Shown: piece after piece, positions 25,461-35,513 of the stretch
Layout of the letters: each line of letters begins with the position of its first letter
Numbering within the stretch: position 1 is the first letter of the stretch
Source of the DNA: PALSA-911 sp963743035
GTDB lineage: Bacteria; Pseudomonadota; Alphaproteobacteria; Acetobacterales; Acetobacteraceae
Reading direction: 5' to 3'
Assembly: GCA_963743035.1 (NCBI GenBank)
Contig: CAVUOB010000012.1
Coordinates: forward strand, 124,001-188,000
Length of the DNA: 64,000 bases
Notes under the pieces: model-generated
The model's database searches: none
What the model was told of the DNA's origin: nothing
The model's input: the letters and a program-made list of their open reading frames with translations, nothing else
Translations under genes and position numbers: made by a program

Positions 25461-28277
25461 TCAGTGCGCCTCGGCCCAGTTCTGGCCGATGCCGGTTTCC
25501 ACCACCAGCGGCACGGACAGCTCCGCGGCCGCTTCCATCACCTGCCTGGCCAGGGTGGCCAGGGCTGCGGCCTCGGCGGCCGGCGCCTCGAACAGCAATT
25601 CGTCGTGCACCTGCAGCAGCAGCCGCGATTGCAGCCCGGCCTGGCGCAGTGCCGCGGGCAGCTTCACCATCGCGCGCTTGATGATGTCGGCGGCGCCGCC
25701 CTGCAGCGGCGCGTTGATTGCCTGGCGCTCGCCGTAGCTGCGCCTCGCGGGGTTCTTGTCGGCGATGCCCGGGATCCAGCAGCGCCGGCCGAACGGGCTG
25801 GTGACGTAGCCGTTGGCCCTTGCCTCCGCCTTGGTGCGGTCCATATAGGTGCGAATGGCCGGGTAGCGGGCGAAATAGGCGTCGATATAGACCCGCGCCT
25901 CCCCCGGCCCGACGCCGAGCTGGCGCGCCAGGCCGAAGGCGCTGATGCCGTAGATGATGCCGAAATTGATCGCCTTGGCACGCCGCCGCGTCATCGGGTC
26001 CATGCCGGCCATGGGAATGCCGAACACCTCGCTGGCGGTGCGGGCATGGATGTCCTCGCCCTTCAGGAAGCTTTCCTTGAGCTGGGGGATATCGGCTACA
26101 TGCGCCAGCAGCCGCAGCTCGATCTGCGAATAGTCCGCGCTGACCAGCACATGGCCGGGCTCGGCGATGAAGGCGCGGCGGATGCGGCTGCCTTCCTCGG
26201 TCCGCACCGGGATGTTCTGCAGGTTGGGGTCGGTGGAGGACAGCCGGCCGGTGGAGGCGATGGCCATGGCGAAGCTGGTATGCACGCGCCCCGTCTCGGG
26301 GTTGATCTGCCCGACCAGCGCGTCGGCATAGGTGGATTTCAGCTTGGCCAGCTGGCGCCATTCCAGGATCTGCGCCGGCAGCTCATGGCCCTGGTCGGCC
26401 AGGTTCTGCAGCACCGAGGCGTCGGTGCCCCAGGCGCCGGTCTTCATGCGCTTGCCGCCGGCCAGGCCCATTTCGTCGAACAGCACCTCGCCGAGCTGCT
26501 TGGCGCTGCCGACGTTGAATTCGCGGCCGGCGAGACGGTGGATGTTCTTCTCCATCACCGCCATGCGCTGCTCGAAATCGACGGACATGCGGCGCAGATC
26601 CGCTTCGTCCACCTTCACGCCGGCGGTTTCCATCTCCAGCAGCACCGGGATCAGGCGGCGCTCCAGCTGCTCGTACAGCGCCAGCGCATGCGCCGTGCGC
26701 AACCGCGGGCGCAGGGTCTGCCACAGCCGCAGCGCGATATCCGCGTCCTCGGCGGCATAGGGCGCGGCGCGCTCGATCGGCACCTGGGCGAAGCTGACCC
26801 GGCTGCGCCCGGTGCCGGTGACCTCGTCATAGGAGATCGGGGTATGGCCGAGATGCAGCACCGAGAGCTCGTCCAGCCCGTGGCCGTGCTGGCCGGCCTC
26901 CATCGCGTAGGAGATCACCATGGTGTCGTCGATCGGCGTGGCCAGCGGGAAGCCGGCGCGGCGCAGCACCATCATGTCGAACTTGGCGTTCTGCAGGATC
27001 TTCAGCACCGAGGGATCGACGAGCAGCGGGGCGAGGATGTCGATCGCCTCCGCCAGCTTGAGCTGCGGGGTCAGCTCCTCATGCGCGAGCGGCACGTAGC
27101 AGGCCCGGCCCGGGGCGGTGGCCAGGGAAAAACCGATCAGCCGGGCACGGGTGGCGTCCAGCCCGTCGGTTTCGGTGTCCAGCCCGACGATGCCGGCCGT
27201 TCGCGCGGCGGCCACCCAGGCACGCAGCTTGTCCGGCTCGGACACGGTCTCATACGGCCCGAAGCCGGGCTGGCCGGGTGCCGCGGCATCGGGCACCGGC
27301 ACTGGCATTGGCACTGGCAGGCTGGCGGGGTGGGGCTGGCCGGCGGCGACGGGGGCGGCGGGCAGCTCGTCCAGGCCGAGCCGGGAGGCGATACTGCGAA
27401 AGCCCTGGGTCGCGAGGAAGGCGGTGAGCTTCGGCTTTTCCGGCTGGCGCAGGCCGAGCTCGGCCACCGGCACCGGCAGCGGCGCGTCCTCGCGCAGTTC
27501 CACCAGCTGGCGGGAAATCCGCGCCTTGTCGGCGTGCTCGATCAGCGAATCCCGGCGCTTGGACGGCTTCATGGCCGGGGCCGCGGCCAGCACCGCCTCG
27601 AGATCGCCGAATTCGTTGACCAGCTGCGCGGCGGTCTTCGGGCCGATGCCGGGAATGCCCGGCACGTTGTCCACGCTGTCGCCCATCAGCGCCTGGACTT
27701 CCACCAGGCGATCGGGCGGCACGCCGAACTTCTCGATCACCTCGTTCGGGCCGATCGGCTTCTGCTTGATCGGGTCCAGCATGTCCACGCCGGGCCGGAT
27801 CAGCTGCATCAGATCCTTGTCCGAGGAGACGATGCTGGTCCGCCCGCCGATATCGCTGACCGCGCGTGCGTAGGAGGCGATCAGGTCGTCCGCCTCCCAG
27901 TCCGGCAATTCGATGGCGGGCACGCCGAACGCGTCGGTCGCCTCGCGCACCAGGGCGAATTGCGGCACGAGCTCTTCCGGCGGCGGCGGGCGCTGGGCCT
28001 TGTACTGGTCGTAGATGCGGTTGCGGAAGGTCAGCCGCCCGGCGTCGAAGATGACTGCGATGTGGGTGCCGACATGCTCGCGCAGCAGCTTGGCCAGCAT
28101 GTTGGCGAAGCCGAACACGGCGTTGACCGGCGTGCCGTCCGGGCGTGTCATCATCGGCAGCGCGTGGAAGGCGCGGAAGATGAAGCCGGATCCGTCTATG
28201 AGGACAAGATGCGGGGCCCCTGTCGAGGCAGCAGGTCCGGGCGAGGCAGCCGCCCCGGCCTCGGGCGCCGGGGCCAC
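25461..28277 (-). CDS. polA: DNA polymerase I
   Basis: 938 residues, full length. Residues 20-300: 5'-3' exonuclease (LIDGSGFIFRAFHALP, NVPGIPGIGPKTAAQLV). Residues 350-530: 3'-5' exonuclease with the first metal site intact (GLDTETDGL), so proofreading is expected. Residues 560-938: polymerase with motif A (VSADYSQIELRLLAH), motif B (RRAKAINFGIIYGIS) and motif C (LQVHDELLFEAP). It fills gaps in repair and replaces RNA primers. It begins 8 bp downstream of the zf-CHCC gene and ends 17 bp before repeat copy B. Confidence 0.98.
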   Translation of the reverse strand: MAPAPEAGAAASPGPAASTGAPHLVLIDGSGFIFRAFHALPMMTRPDGTPVNAVFGFANMLAKLLREHVGTHIAVIFDAGRLTFRNRIYDQYKAQRPPPPEELVPQFALVREATDAFGVPAIELPDWEADDLIASYARAVSDIGGRTSIVSSDKDLMQLIRPGVDMLDPIKQKPIGPNEVIEKFGVPPDRLVEVQALMGDSVDNVPGIPGIGPKTAAQLVNEFGDLEAVLAAAPAMKPSKRRDSLIEHADKARISRQLVELREDAPLPVPVAELGLRQPEKPKLTAFLATQGFRSIASRLGLDELPAAPVAAGQPHPASLPVPMPVPVPDAAAPGQPGFGPYETVSEPDKLRAWVAAARTAGIVGLDTETDGLDATRARLIGFSLATAPGRACYVPLAHEELTPQLKLAEAIDILAPLLVDPSVLKILQNAKFDMMVLRRAGFPLATPIDDTMVISYAMEAGQHGHGLDELSVLHLGHTPISYDEVTGTGRSRVSFAQVPIERAAPYAAEDADIALRLWQTLRPRLRTAHALALYEQLERRLIPVLLEMETAGVKVDEADLRRMSVDFEQRMAVMEKNIHRLAGREFNVGSAKQLGEVLFDEMGLAGGKRMKTGAWGTDASVLQNLADQGHELPAQILEWRQLAKLKSTYADALVGQINPETGRVHTSFAMAIASTGRLSSTDPNLQNIPVRTEEGSRIRRAFIAEPGHVLVSADYSQIELRLLAHVADIPQLKESFLKGEDIHARTASEVFGIPMAGMDPMTRRRAKAINFGIIYGISAFGLARQLGVGPGEARVYIDAYFARYPAIRTYMDRTKAEARANGYVTSPFGRRCWIPGIADKNPARRSYGERQAINAPLQGGAADIIKRAMVKLPAALRQAGLQSRLLLQVHDELLFEAPAAEAAALATLARQVMEAAAELSVPLVVETGIGQNWAEAH

Positions 28278-28284
28278 CGCCGGC

Positions 28285-28476
28285 TCAGTGTCCGCTGTCG
28301 TGGCCGGCTCCTGCGTTCAGCACGTACAGGCGCGAGCAATACGGGCACATCACCTGATGGTCGACGATGCGGAGGAACACGCGGGGATGGCCGAGCGTGC
28401 CGTCGCCCCCATCGCAGGCTACGGCGTGTTCATCGACGTGAATGATCTCGGTCGGGGTTGGGGCGCCGTCCGGCAT
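28285..28476 (-). CDS. Zinc-finger (zf-CHCC) protein
   Basis: 63 residues. The pattern ACDGGDGTLGHPRV followed by VMCPYCSRLYVL places one Cys, one His and two Cys as in the zf-CHCC family, the small alphaproteobacterial relatives of the mitochondrial complex I subunit NDUFS6. It lies 7 bp upstream of polA in the same direction and probably shares its transcript. It is divergent from the lipoprotein hydrolase. Confidence 0.88.
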   Translation of the reverse strand: MPDGAPTPTEIIHVDEHAVACDGGDGTLGHPRVFLRIVDHQVMCPYCSRLYVLNAGAGHDSGH

Positions 28477-28507
28477 ATGTGTCCTCTATGGTCTAGCTGA
28501 TCGGCTG

Positions 28508-29554
28508 ATGATAGCGATGCCGGCCGTGCATTCAACTGCTTCCCGTATTGCCGCCTTGCTGGGCTGGCTGCCGCTGCTGGCGTGGCTGCTGCTGCTGGGG
28601 GGCTGCGTGGCCATGAGCGCCGATCCCGGCCCGGCGGTGATGCAGCCGGTGCAGACCGCGGATGCGTTCGTGATGGCGGACGGCACGCGCCTGCCCTACC
28701 GCGCCTGGCTGCCGGAGCCGGCCCGCGCCGACCCGTGGGCGGTGGTGCTGGCGCTGCACGGCATGAACGACAGCCGCGATGCCTGGGAGATCCCGGCACC
28801 CGAGCTTACCTCCGCCGGGATCGCGGTGTTCGCCCCGGACCAGCGCGGCTTCGGCGGCACCACGGATCGCGGCCTGTGGCCGGGCGGGGACGTGCTGGCG
28901 GAGGATGCCGGGGAGATGGCGCGCCTGCTGCGGGCCCGCTACCCGCATGCCAGGCTGATCCTGATGGGGGAGAGCATGGGGGCCGCGGTGCTGATGCGCC
29001 TGGCGACCATGCCCGATCCGCCGAAGGTGGATGGCTATGTGCTGATCGCGCCGGCCGTCTGGGGCCGCTCGGCGATGAACCCGGCGATGCGTAGCGCGCT
29101 GTGGCTGGCCTATCACCTGATACCCGGCTTCGAGGTGACCGGCCGCGGCCTGCACGTGGTCGCGACCGACAACATCGCCGCCCTGCGGCGCCTGTCCACC
29201 GATCCGCTGACGCTGAAATCCACCCGTGTGGACACCCTGCGCGGCCTGGTGGACCTGATGGACGCGGCCCAGGAAGCGGCCCCGGATTTCAACGCCCCGG
29301 CGCTGGTGCTGTACGGCGGCAAGGACGAGGTGATCCCGCCGCGTGCGACGCGCCAGATCTGGGACCAGATGCCCGACGGGGTCCGGCGCGCCTTCTATCC
29401 GGCCGGCTACCATTTGCTGCTGCGCGATCTCGGCCGCGGCGAGCAATTGGGCGACGTCATCGCCTGGATCGAGGACCCCAAGGGCCCCCTCCCCAGCGGC
29501 GCCGACACCCGGGCCGCCGGCTGGCTGGCCAGCACGGATTCCGAGGCCAGGTGA
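28508..29554 (+). CDS. Alpha/beta hydrolase lipoprotein (lysophospholipase/monoacylglycerol-lipase-like)
   Basis: 348 residues from the ATG at 28508, chosen because it gives a clean lipoprotein signal: a hydrophobic run ending LLLGG-C near residue 33. The fold has the oxyanion strand ALHGMNDS, the nucleophile elbow GESMG, the acid region LYGGKDEVIP, and a catalytic His in AGYHLLLRD. It resembles hydrolase_4/monoglyceride lipases and should act at the outer membrane or periplasm. It is divergent from the zinc-finger gene and ends 46 bp before the truncated tRNA-Arg. Confidence 0.88.
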   Translation: MIAMPAVHSTASRIAALLGWLPLLAWLLLLGGCVAMSADPGPAVMQPVQTADAFVMADGTRLPYRAWLPEPARADPWAVVLALHGMNDSRDAWEIPAPELTSAGIAVFAPDQRGFGGTTDRGLWPGGDVLAEDAGEMARLLRARYPHARLILMGESMGAAVLMRLATMPDPPKVDGYVLIAPAVWGRSAMNPAMRSALWLAYHLIPGFEVTGRGLHVVATDNIAALRRLSTDPLTLKSTRVDTLRGLVDLMDAAQEAAPDFNAPALVLYGGKDEVIPPRATRQIWDQMPDGVRRAFYPAGYHLLLRDLGRGEQLGDVIAWIEDPKGPLPSGADTRAAGWLASTDSEAR

Positions 29555-29600
29555 GACAGGCCTTTCATCCCCGGCAATTTCCGGCTATGAGCGCGCTACT

Positions 29601-29643
29601 GGACCCGTAGCTCAGCTGGATAGAGCGTCGCCCTCCGAAGGCT
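29601..29643 (+). pseudogene. 5' half of a tRNA-Arg(CCG) gene, cut just after the anticodon
   Basis: The sequence matches the complete tRNA-Arg at 29893-29969 through the acceptor 5' strand, D arm and anticodon loop (CT-CCG-AA). It stops pairing three bases into the 3' side of the anticodon stem. No T arm or CCA follows. The cut sits at the anticodon stem, a common crossover position for tyrosine integrases, and marks the left border of the foreign element. Confidence 0.82.
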
Positions 29644-29892
29644 GATGTCAAGGGTGTTTCGTGAGTGAGTAACTGAAGAAAGGTTTGTAAAAACAGTAGC
29701 TTGAGAGGTTCCACGAACGCCGCCAAACCCCGGAAGATTTTCGCGTAAGCACTGCGTAAGCAGTTTTCGGAGAACGGGGGCGGAACAGCGGATAGCAGGG
29801 CGTAGTCGCCCGGCCACTGCGTTGTGGGACCGGTTTGTGAAGGCCGAATCCGTTGACCCGCACAGGTCGGTCGGGCTAGGCGAAATTGAGAT
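29644..29892. other. Attachment-like spacer with integrase-arm-type repeats
   Basis: The 249 bp between the cut and the complete tRNA-Arg have visibly lower GC than either side and no gene. They contain a tandem pair of the 9-mer GCGTAAGCA (29743-29751 and 29754-29762), the kind of short direct repeat bound by the arm domain of tyrosine recombinases. I infer attachment-site DNA; the integrase itself is not in the window. Confidence 0.4.
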
Positions 29893-29969
29893 GCACCCGT
29901 AGCTCAGCTGGATAGAGCGCCACCCTCCGAAGGTGGAGGCCACACGTTCGAATCGTGTCGGGTGCGCCA
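29893..29969 (+). tRNA. tRNA-Arg (anticodon CCG)
   Basis: A full 77-nt cloverleaf: acceptor GCACCCG paired with CGGGTGC, D arm, anticodon stem CCACC/GGTGG with loop CTCCGAA (anticodon CCG), T arm with TTCGAAT, and an encoded CCA end. It probably compensates for the truncated host copy 250 bp upstream. Confidence 0.96.
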
Positions 29970-30223
29970 TTTCTAAAAAATCGCCGTCGACCGTGAGGTC
30001 AGCTTGGCCTGCGTCCCTGTTTTGAACGGCGACGACTCGGCCGCGAAATTGTAGACCGATCATTGCGACCAGCTTGCGAGCATCACCTCATCAGGTAGCG
30101 AGATAACGGCGTCATCCGCCTCGACCGCCGAGTTCGGCAGGTTGGTGAAAGCGGTTGCGACCTGGCTCCCCAATCGCCATTTCCAATGTCATTAGGTGGA
30201 TGCCGCGAGAAAAATCTGTTGCG

Positions 30224-30850
30224 ATGAGCTTGAAGAAAATCGACCTGTTGGTCGCCTTGGCGATGGTGGCGATCGGAAGTCCTGCAATGGCTGTCGAAGA
30301 ACCCTCTTTCCAAACCGTCATGCATGATGGCGCGTTCGAGGTCAGGGCTTATCCCCGGCTGATCGTGGCCGAAGTCACTGTATCTGGAGAGCAGAAAGAA
30401 GCAGCCAGCAAAGGATTTCGGCTGCTAGCTGGCTATATATTCGGTGGAAATAAGGGCCGCCAAACGATCGCCATGACTGCTCCCGTGGCTCAACAGCCTG
30501 TCAGCGAGAAGATCGCAATGACGGCTCCCGTCACCCAGACGAAAGTCGCCGACCGCTGGGTCGTCAGGTTCACCATGCCGAGCGCCTTCACGACAATCGA
30601 GATGCTTCCCGAGCCCAACGATCCGCGAGTGACATTGCGTTCGTTGCCGGCGACACGGGTCGCGGTGCTGCGTTTCTCAGGCTTGGCGCGCAGAAGCGAA
30701 GTCGAAGCCAAAGACACGGAACTTCTTGCCGCAGTCAGATCTCATCATTTGCAGCCAATCGGGCCGGTCACGCTAGCTCAATACAATCCGCCTTGGACGC
30801 CTTGGTTCATGCGCCGGAACGAGGTCATGGTCGCTCTGGCGCCCGGATAA
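30224..30850 (+). CDS. SOUL-family heme-binding-like protein, secreted
   Basis: 208 residues from the ATG at 30224, chosen because it gives a signal peptide (basic start, hydrophobic core, cut near AMA-VEE, residue 23); an ATG at 30200 is an alternative. The SOUL/HEBP domain is recognisable: FEVRAYPRLIVAEV, GFRLLAGYIFGGN, KIAMTAPV (twice), and the end YNPPWTPWFMRRNEV. Family members bind heme or other tetrapyrroles. It stands alone at the left end of the element, separated from the dab operon by convergent transcription. Confidence 0.88.
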   Translation: MSLKKIDLLVALAMVAIGSPAMAVEEPSFQTVMHDGAFEVRAYPRLIVAEVTVSGEQKEAASKGFRLLAGYIFGGNKGRQTIAMTAPVAQQPVSEKIAMTAPVTQTKVADRWVVRFTMPSAFTTIEMLPEPNDPRVTLRSLPATRVAVLRFSGLARRSEVEAKDTELLAAVRSHHLQPIGPVTLAQYNPPWTPWFMRRNEVMVALAPG

Positions 30851-30978
30851 CCGGCGGTCTACCCGGCGAACCGGCCCGCCCCGCCTTAGTTCCCGTAACG
30901 CCAGGTTCAGAACTCAGCGATCAGCATGGGGTTTGGCCTGGTTCGCGGGGTGTCCAGTCGGCTCTGAGCGGGGCCTAC

Positions 30979-31233
30979 CTACGCAAACATCCCGGCAATC
31001 AGGGCCTCTGACCGTTTCCGCAGAACGAGATTGAGGATTTCGAGGTCGTTGAGCACGGCTATGGGGTCGCGCGGCAATGCCTCCTGCAAAGCCGTCTTCA
31101 ACCAATCACTCATGCCGGGATGTTCGAGTATGAAAGCAATGTGCGCGTCAGACTCGAACTGAGGGCCATCCCCCGAAGTACCTCCTGCTACACTCTCAAC
31201 CATTGGCTTCGCTCCGATGATAATTTGGCGCAT
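30979..31233 (-). CDS. Small hypothetical protein at the end of the dab operon
   Basis: 84 residues from the ATG at 31233, six bases after the stop of the DUF6671 gene, with an AGGCG ribosome site. The C-terminal two thirds are helix-rich (HPGMSDWLKTALQEALPRDP, then VLNDLEILNLVLRKR). No known domain is recognised. Its tight linkage to the dab-cysD-DUF6671 genes suggests a role in the same system. Confidence 0.65.
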   Translation of the reverse strand: MRQIIIGAKPMVESVAGGTSGDGPQFESDAHIAFILEHPGMSDWLKTALQEALPRDPIAVLNDLEILNLVLRKRSEALIAGMFA

Positions 31234-31239
31234 CGACGC

Positions 31240-32109
31240 CTAGGGATTGCATCCATCGCACTGTCCGGGATCTGCCGTCGTCTGATCGCAGGCCGGTCGC
31301 TCAAGCCTGTGACCACATGATCGGCAGGTGAGAACGTTGGTCATGACAACGCGCGTCGGCTCGCCGCACCAAGCGCACGGCAGGCCGGGAACACGCTCGG
31401 TCACGTCGAATCCCGGGTAGTCGCAGTCCGGGCAACGGCTGTGAAAGCGGCGCACGAGGTCATTTGTGGCCCGTTCGATCGCGGCCATTCGGGTTGGGTT
31501 CCGATGGGCGCGCATGTCGGTTTCGACAAAGGCGGCGCCGCACCTGCTACACGCCTCCCGCACCGCGGACGCGAGCGTGTCATGGTCCGTGCCGTCCTTC
31601 CGCAGAAGGACTTCCGGCGCCGACTGGTCATCGCGGCATCCCATGACTATCAAACCATGCTCCGGGAACCTGACGCGTTCGGCGAATGCAATGACTTCAT
31701 CGAAATCGCGCGCGACCACATGCGCGAAATTGGCTTCCGGGCTCGCGTCGTAGCCGATGAGTTCCAGACCATTGTCGCGGTCGACCATCAGTACCAGTTC
31801 GCGGCCGAGCGCCAGGAAGGGAATGTGGGGATGTGGTCCGAAGCTGCCCTCGCTCGCCAATCCAACGCGCGCGCCAGGAGCCCGGTCAAACCCAGCGGCG
31901 ATCTTCGCCTTCGCTGCGTCGAGTTGCGAGCCGCTCCGTTCGACCTCGCGACTGAACGTGCCGAACCGATCCGTATCGACAGATCGGGCCAGTTCAACGC
32001 GCAGGCCCAGCCCTTCTCGCAGGATTGGAGCAATGACACGCTCTTTGGCGTGCATCGTGGTCAGCACCGCCTGTATGTCGTGATAATTCCACAGACTTGA
32101 GCCCGCCAT
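31240..32109 (-). CDS. DUF6671-family protein with C-terminal zinc ribbons
   Basis: 289 residues. The N-terminal two thirds form an alpha/beta domain (VGLASEGSFGPHP, ELVLMVDRDNGLELIGYD); the C-terminus carries four CxxC-type knuckles (CPDC, CAWC, CRSC-GH, CDGC) that should bind zinc. I assign it tentatively to DUF6671; no biochemical role is known to me. It overlaps the cysD stop by one base or so at 32109, so it is translationally coupled to the CysD-like gene and belongs to the dab operon. Confidence 0.72.
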   Translation of the reverse strand: MAGSSLWNYHDIQAVLTTMHAKERVIAPILREGLGLRVELARSVDTDRFGTFSREVERSGSQLDAAKAKIAAGFDRAPGARVGLASEGSFGPHPHIPFLALGRELVLMVDRDNGLELIGYDASPEANFAHVVARDFDEVIAFAERVRFPEHGLIVMGCRDDQSAPEVLLRKDGTDHDTLASAVREACSRCGAAFVETDMRAHRNPTRMAAIERATNDLVRRFHSRCPDCDYPGFDVTERVPGLPCAWCGEPTRVVMTNVLTCRSCGHRLERPACDQTTADPGQCDGCNP

Positions 32110-33015
32110 CAGAAATAGCCTTCGCGCTTTTTCTGTTCGAGCGAGCCGCCATCCTCGCCGTCGCTGATGCGTCCTTGCCGCTCGGATGAGGATGCTCTGA
32201 GGGTTTCGTCCACGACGGACCGCAGGTCGGAGGCGTCGGATTCGATGGCGCCCGTCACTGGCCAGCAGCCGAGCGTGCGAAAACGCACCTTGCGGATGGA
32301 CGTCTGCTCGCCGGGGAGGAACCGCATCCGGCTTTCGTCATCGACCACAATGAAGGCGCCGCCGCGTTCGACCACAGGGCGTGGAGCGGCATAGTAGAGC
32401 GGCGCGAGCTCGATATCGTTGAGCAGGGCGTAAGCCCAAATGTCCGTCTCGGTCCAATTGGACAGGGGGAAGACCCGCGCGGTTTGGCCCTTGGCGAGGC
32501 GCGCGTTGTAGAGTTTCCAGAGCTCGGGGCGCTGCTGGCGAGGCTCCCAAGCGTGCGCTGCGTTCCGGATCGAGACGATCCGCTCCTTGGCTCGTGACTT
32601 CTCTTCGTCGCGGCGAGCCCCGCCGAAGATGATGTCGTACCCGCCGGCATCGAGCGCCGCCTTCAACGGCTCCGTGCGCATGACCGTGGTGTACCGCTCC
32701 CCGTGGTCGAACGGGTTGATGCCCGCGGCTCGTCCCTCCTCATTGGCGTGCGCGATGAGACGCAAGCCGTGCTTGCTGGCGAAAGCGTCCCGAAATTCGA
32801 TCAGCGATCGGAATTCCCAGGTCGAGTTCGACATGGAGCAAGGGAAATGGTGGCGTACCCGGAAAGAAGGCTCGGATGGCGAGATGCGCCATCACCGTCG
32901 AGTCCTTGCCGGCCGAGAAGAGCATCACCGGGTTTCGCGCTTCGGCAACTACTTCACGCATGATGTGGATCGCCTCCGACTCCAGCGCGGCGAGATGGTT
33001 TGCGGCTCGGGTCAT
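32109..33015 (-). CDS. cysD: CysD-like sulfate adenylyltransferase small subunit (one-base frame break)
   Basis: The first 60 codons from the ATG at 33015 contain the PP-loop SAGKDSTVMAHLA and PFPLLHV. One extra A near 32828 breaks the frame; without it the protein continues STWEFRSLIEFRD, GARRDEEKSRAKERI and the C-terminal LGCWPVTGAIES block to 32109, about 301 residues as in CysD. CysD with the GTPase CysN makes adenylylsulfate. No cysN is present, and the gene sits inside the dab operon, so its role may differ. The frame break is probably an artefact. Confidence 0.82.
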
Positions 33016-33066
33016 GACCCTGGCTCCTGACCGGAGTTCGCACTGCGGGGCTGGCAGGGCACGCGG

Positions 33067-35495
33067 TCAGACAGCCATTTCGAGAGGCCGCGATGCGTGA
33101 GGGGCGTCGGGGTCTCCCGTCGTCGACCATTTGAGATCGCCCGCGTAACGCCAGGCCATGCGCCCGGCCTCGTCCAGGGCGAACAGGTGCAGCCAGCCAT
33201 TGTCGAACAGGGCCCGCACGCCGGCGTGCCGGCCAAGGATCTCCGACATCGCTTGGCGCGGCGCCTCGATGCAGACCGAGAGGCGCAGCGGATCGTGCGC
33301 ATAGCGCTCGCCGTCATGCACCGATTGCCAGGGCAAGCCGACGCGCAGGAGCCCGCCATTGCCCTCGACCACACCGATCCCGCCGGTGACATTGTGTAGG
33401 AGCTTATTGCCGCCCCCGAAGACATCGGGCGCGACGGTCGATCCATAATATTGCAGGCTGATCCAGCTCGCCACGACGACCGGAGCGGTCAGGATCAGCT
33501 CGAGAACGCTGAAGCTCTTGTCCTGCTTCCAGTCGTAGTCATGCAGGAAGGCCCGCCCCTCCAGACTCTTGCCAGCGGTGCGCCTGCGCGGCGCGGCGAT
33601 GAAGGCCTGGCATCCGGCGAGCGCCCATTCGGGTCGGATCTCGGACCAGTCGCGACTCCTGCGATGAAGAGCGGCCTCGCTTGCGACCCGCGGCAAGCGA
33701 AGGGCGCGTTCCGTCCGGGCGATCTTGCCCGCAGAAGCCAGCCAGGTTCTCGCCTTCTCGAGGTCGCTTCGGTGGGCGGCGGACGGATGATCCTCGTCAT
33801 AGAGGGTCACGTCGTCCGTGGTGGTGTCGTGCAGCGCCGCCATAAACAGCGTGTCGTCGGGTATTTCCACGCCGCTGCTTGCGAGTCCCTCTCGCACCTC
33901 AACATCGTTCAGGAGCGACGCGAGCAGCCGGGCGTTGACCTCTCCGGAATAGCCGCCGCAGGCGCCGCAATGCAGGGCGCTGGCATGAGGATTGTTGACG
34001 ACGTTGGCGCCGTGACCGGCCAGCAGCACCAGCCGCGCGAAATCGCGGGTCAGGGACATCGCTCGCAGTACCGGTCTCGGCCGCCGTCACCCGGGCCGCA
34101 GGGTCGAGCGCGGGATCGAGCCGAGGCGGCGGGTCGCTTGGCGGTTGAGCGCCCTGCAGGCCCAACGCATCGGTCAGGAGCTTGCCGACATAGACGGGAC
34201 CGGTCGCCTCGACGAAGGCGAAAGATGAGACTGCGGCGAGCTTGAAACGGCCCCACGCGCGCTTTGCGCGCGCCTTGAACCGCGTGACCTGATCCTTCGC
34301 ATGGACATCGGGGCCGCCGGAGCACGACCTGAGTGCGGGATTGAGCAGAACCGGCAGCCGCCGTTCCTCGACGTCCGAGGCGAAGCGCCGATGCGCGGTG
34401 GTAAGACCGAAAAAGCCGGCGAAGCCCATGGTCTGGATCCGGGGATCGAGGCTTTCCAGCGCCCGGCGCAACACCTCCGAACGAACATCGATGCAAAATG
34501 CGGCCTGGAGCGCGGGTCGGCCATCGCGCGCTTGAGGAGCCTGTCTTGCCAGCGTCTGCGCCAAAGCCCGTTGCGCGGCTCTCTCGGCGGCCTCCTGAAG
34601 GACGGCGTCGATTGCGCAATCGAGCGTCGGCGCAAGGGGCGCGGCATGCACCGTCCGCACGCTCGCCCAAGCCTCCGCGATCTTGGCGTCGTAGCGCAGA
34701 AAGAGCGCTTCTTCCCAGATCAGCCGGATCGCCAGGAAATCGGTGATCGTCTCGTCCGCGCCGCCGGCGAGCTCGGCCTGCCATAGCGCGTAGCGGGCAT
34801 ACTGCGCCCAGCCGCCAAGCGTCATGAGCATCTGATGGAAGTAGGTCTCAGCGGCGTCCGCCTCCAATCCCAGCCGAGTGACGACGCGTTCGACCACAGC
34901 TGAGGCGGTCTCCGGCGCCTGCGATACGTGCAGGGCGAAGTTCAGGGAGCCCAGCGATTTCGGGCGTTAGGTCGTGGGTGGCGATCGCCCGCCAGGCGGC
35001 GTAGGCGCCCTTGCCCTTAGGCGCCGCCCACAGCGCCTGCCCTTCGTCGAAATAGCCGGCGGCCCAGGCTCCGAAGCGTTCGGCGATCATCCCCGGCCAA
35101 TCGACGCCGGACGCGCGCGCCGCCAGGTCGGCGACGGTCGGAAGCGCTTTTGGCGGTGGCGCTTCGACGCCGGCAGCGGCCTTTAGGGCCGTGGCATCCG
35201 CAGGTCTCGGCCCCGCCGAGACGCTCGCCAGAGCGTCCGAAAGGTCAGCGTCACTGATCACGCCTGTGGCGATCTTCTGAGCATACCAGCTCCGGGGCAT
35301 GGTGACGGCGGCGCCGGCGACCCTTGCGAGCCGCGCGCCGACCTTGGCGAGGGGCTCGTCGGTTTGTCCAAGAAACGGATTGACCGCGACGCTGGAAGCC
35401 AAAGGCCAGGCGGGCGGCGCCGCGCGGGCGGCGCGATCCATCGCCAGCGTCAACGCTTGCGGGGCGGGCCAGGTCGAGAGGTTGTCCGTGGTCAT
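33067..35495 (-). CDS. dabA: DabA, zinc-dependent subunit of an inorganic-carbon uptake complex (two one-base frame breaks)
   Basis: Three frame segments join into one protein of about 808 residues when one base is removed near 34949 and one near 34072. The N-terminus is MTTDNLSTWPAPQAL; the beta-carbonic-anhydrase-like zinc site is in FCIDVRSEVLRR (Cys and Asp), and the second half in LLAGHGANVVNNPHAS and HCGACGG (His, Cys). The C-terminal WISLQYYGSTVAP and VTGGIGVVEGNGG blocks are typical of DUF2309/DabA. DabA with DabB captures CO2 as bicarbonate using the ion gradient. It starts 19 bp downstream of dabB. Confidence 0.9.
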
Positions 35496-35513
35496 GATTG
35501 CTTTCCTGGCGGG

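Noticed and set aside
25464..28445. A 993-codon open frame on the plus strand opposite polA, the longest in the window
   Set aside because: It mirrors polA codon by codon in a GC-rich gene, has a His/Gly/Gln-rich composition and no motif. It is an antisense shadow.
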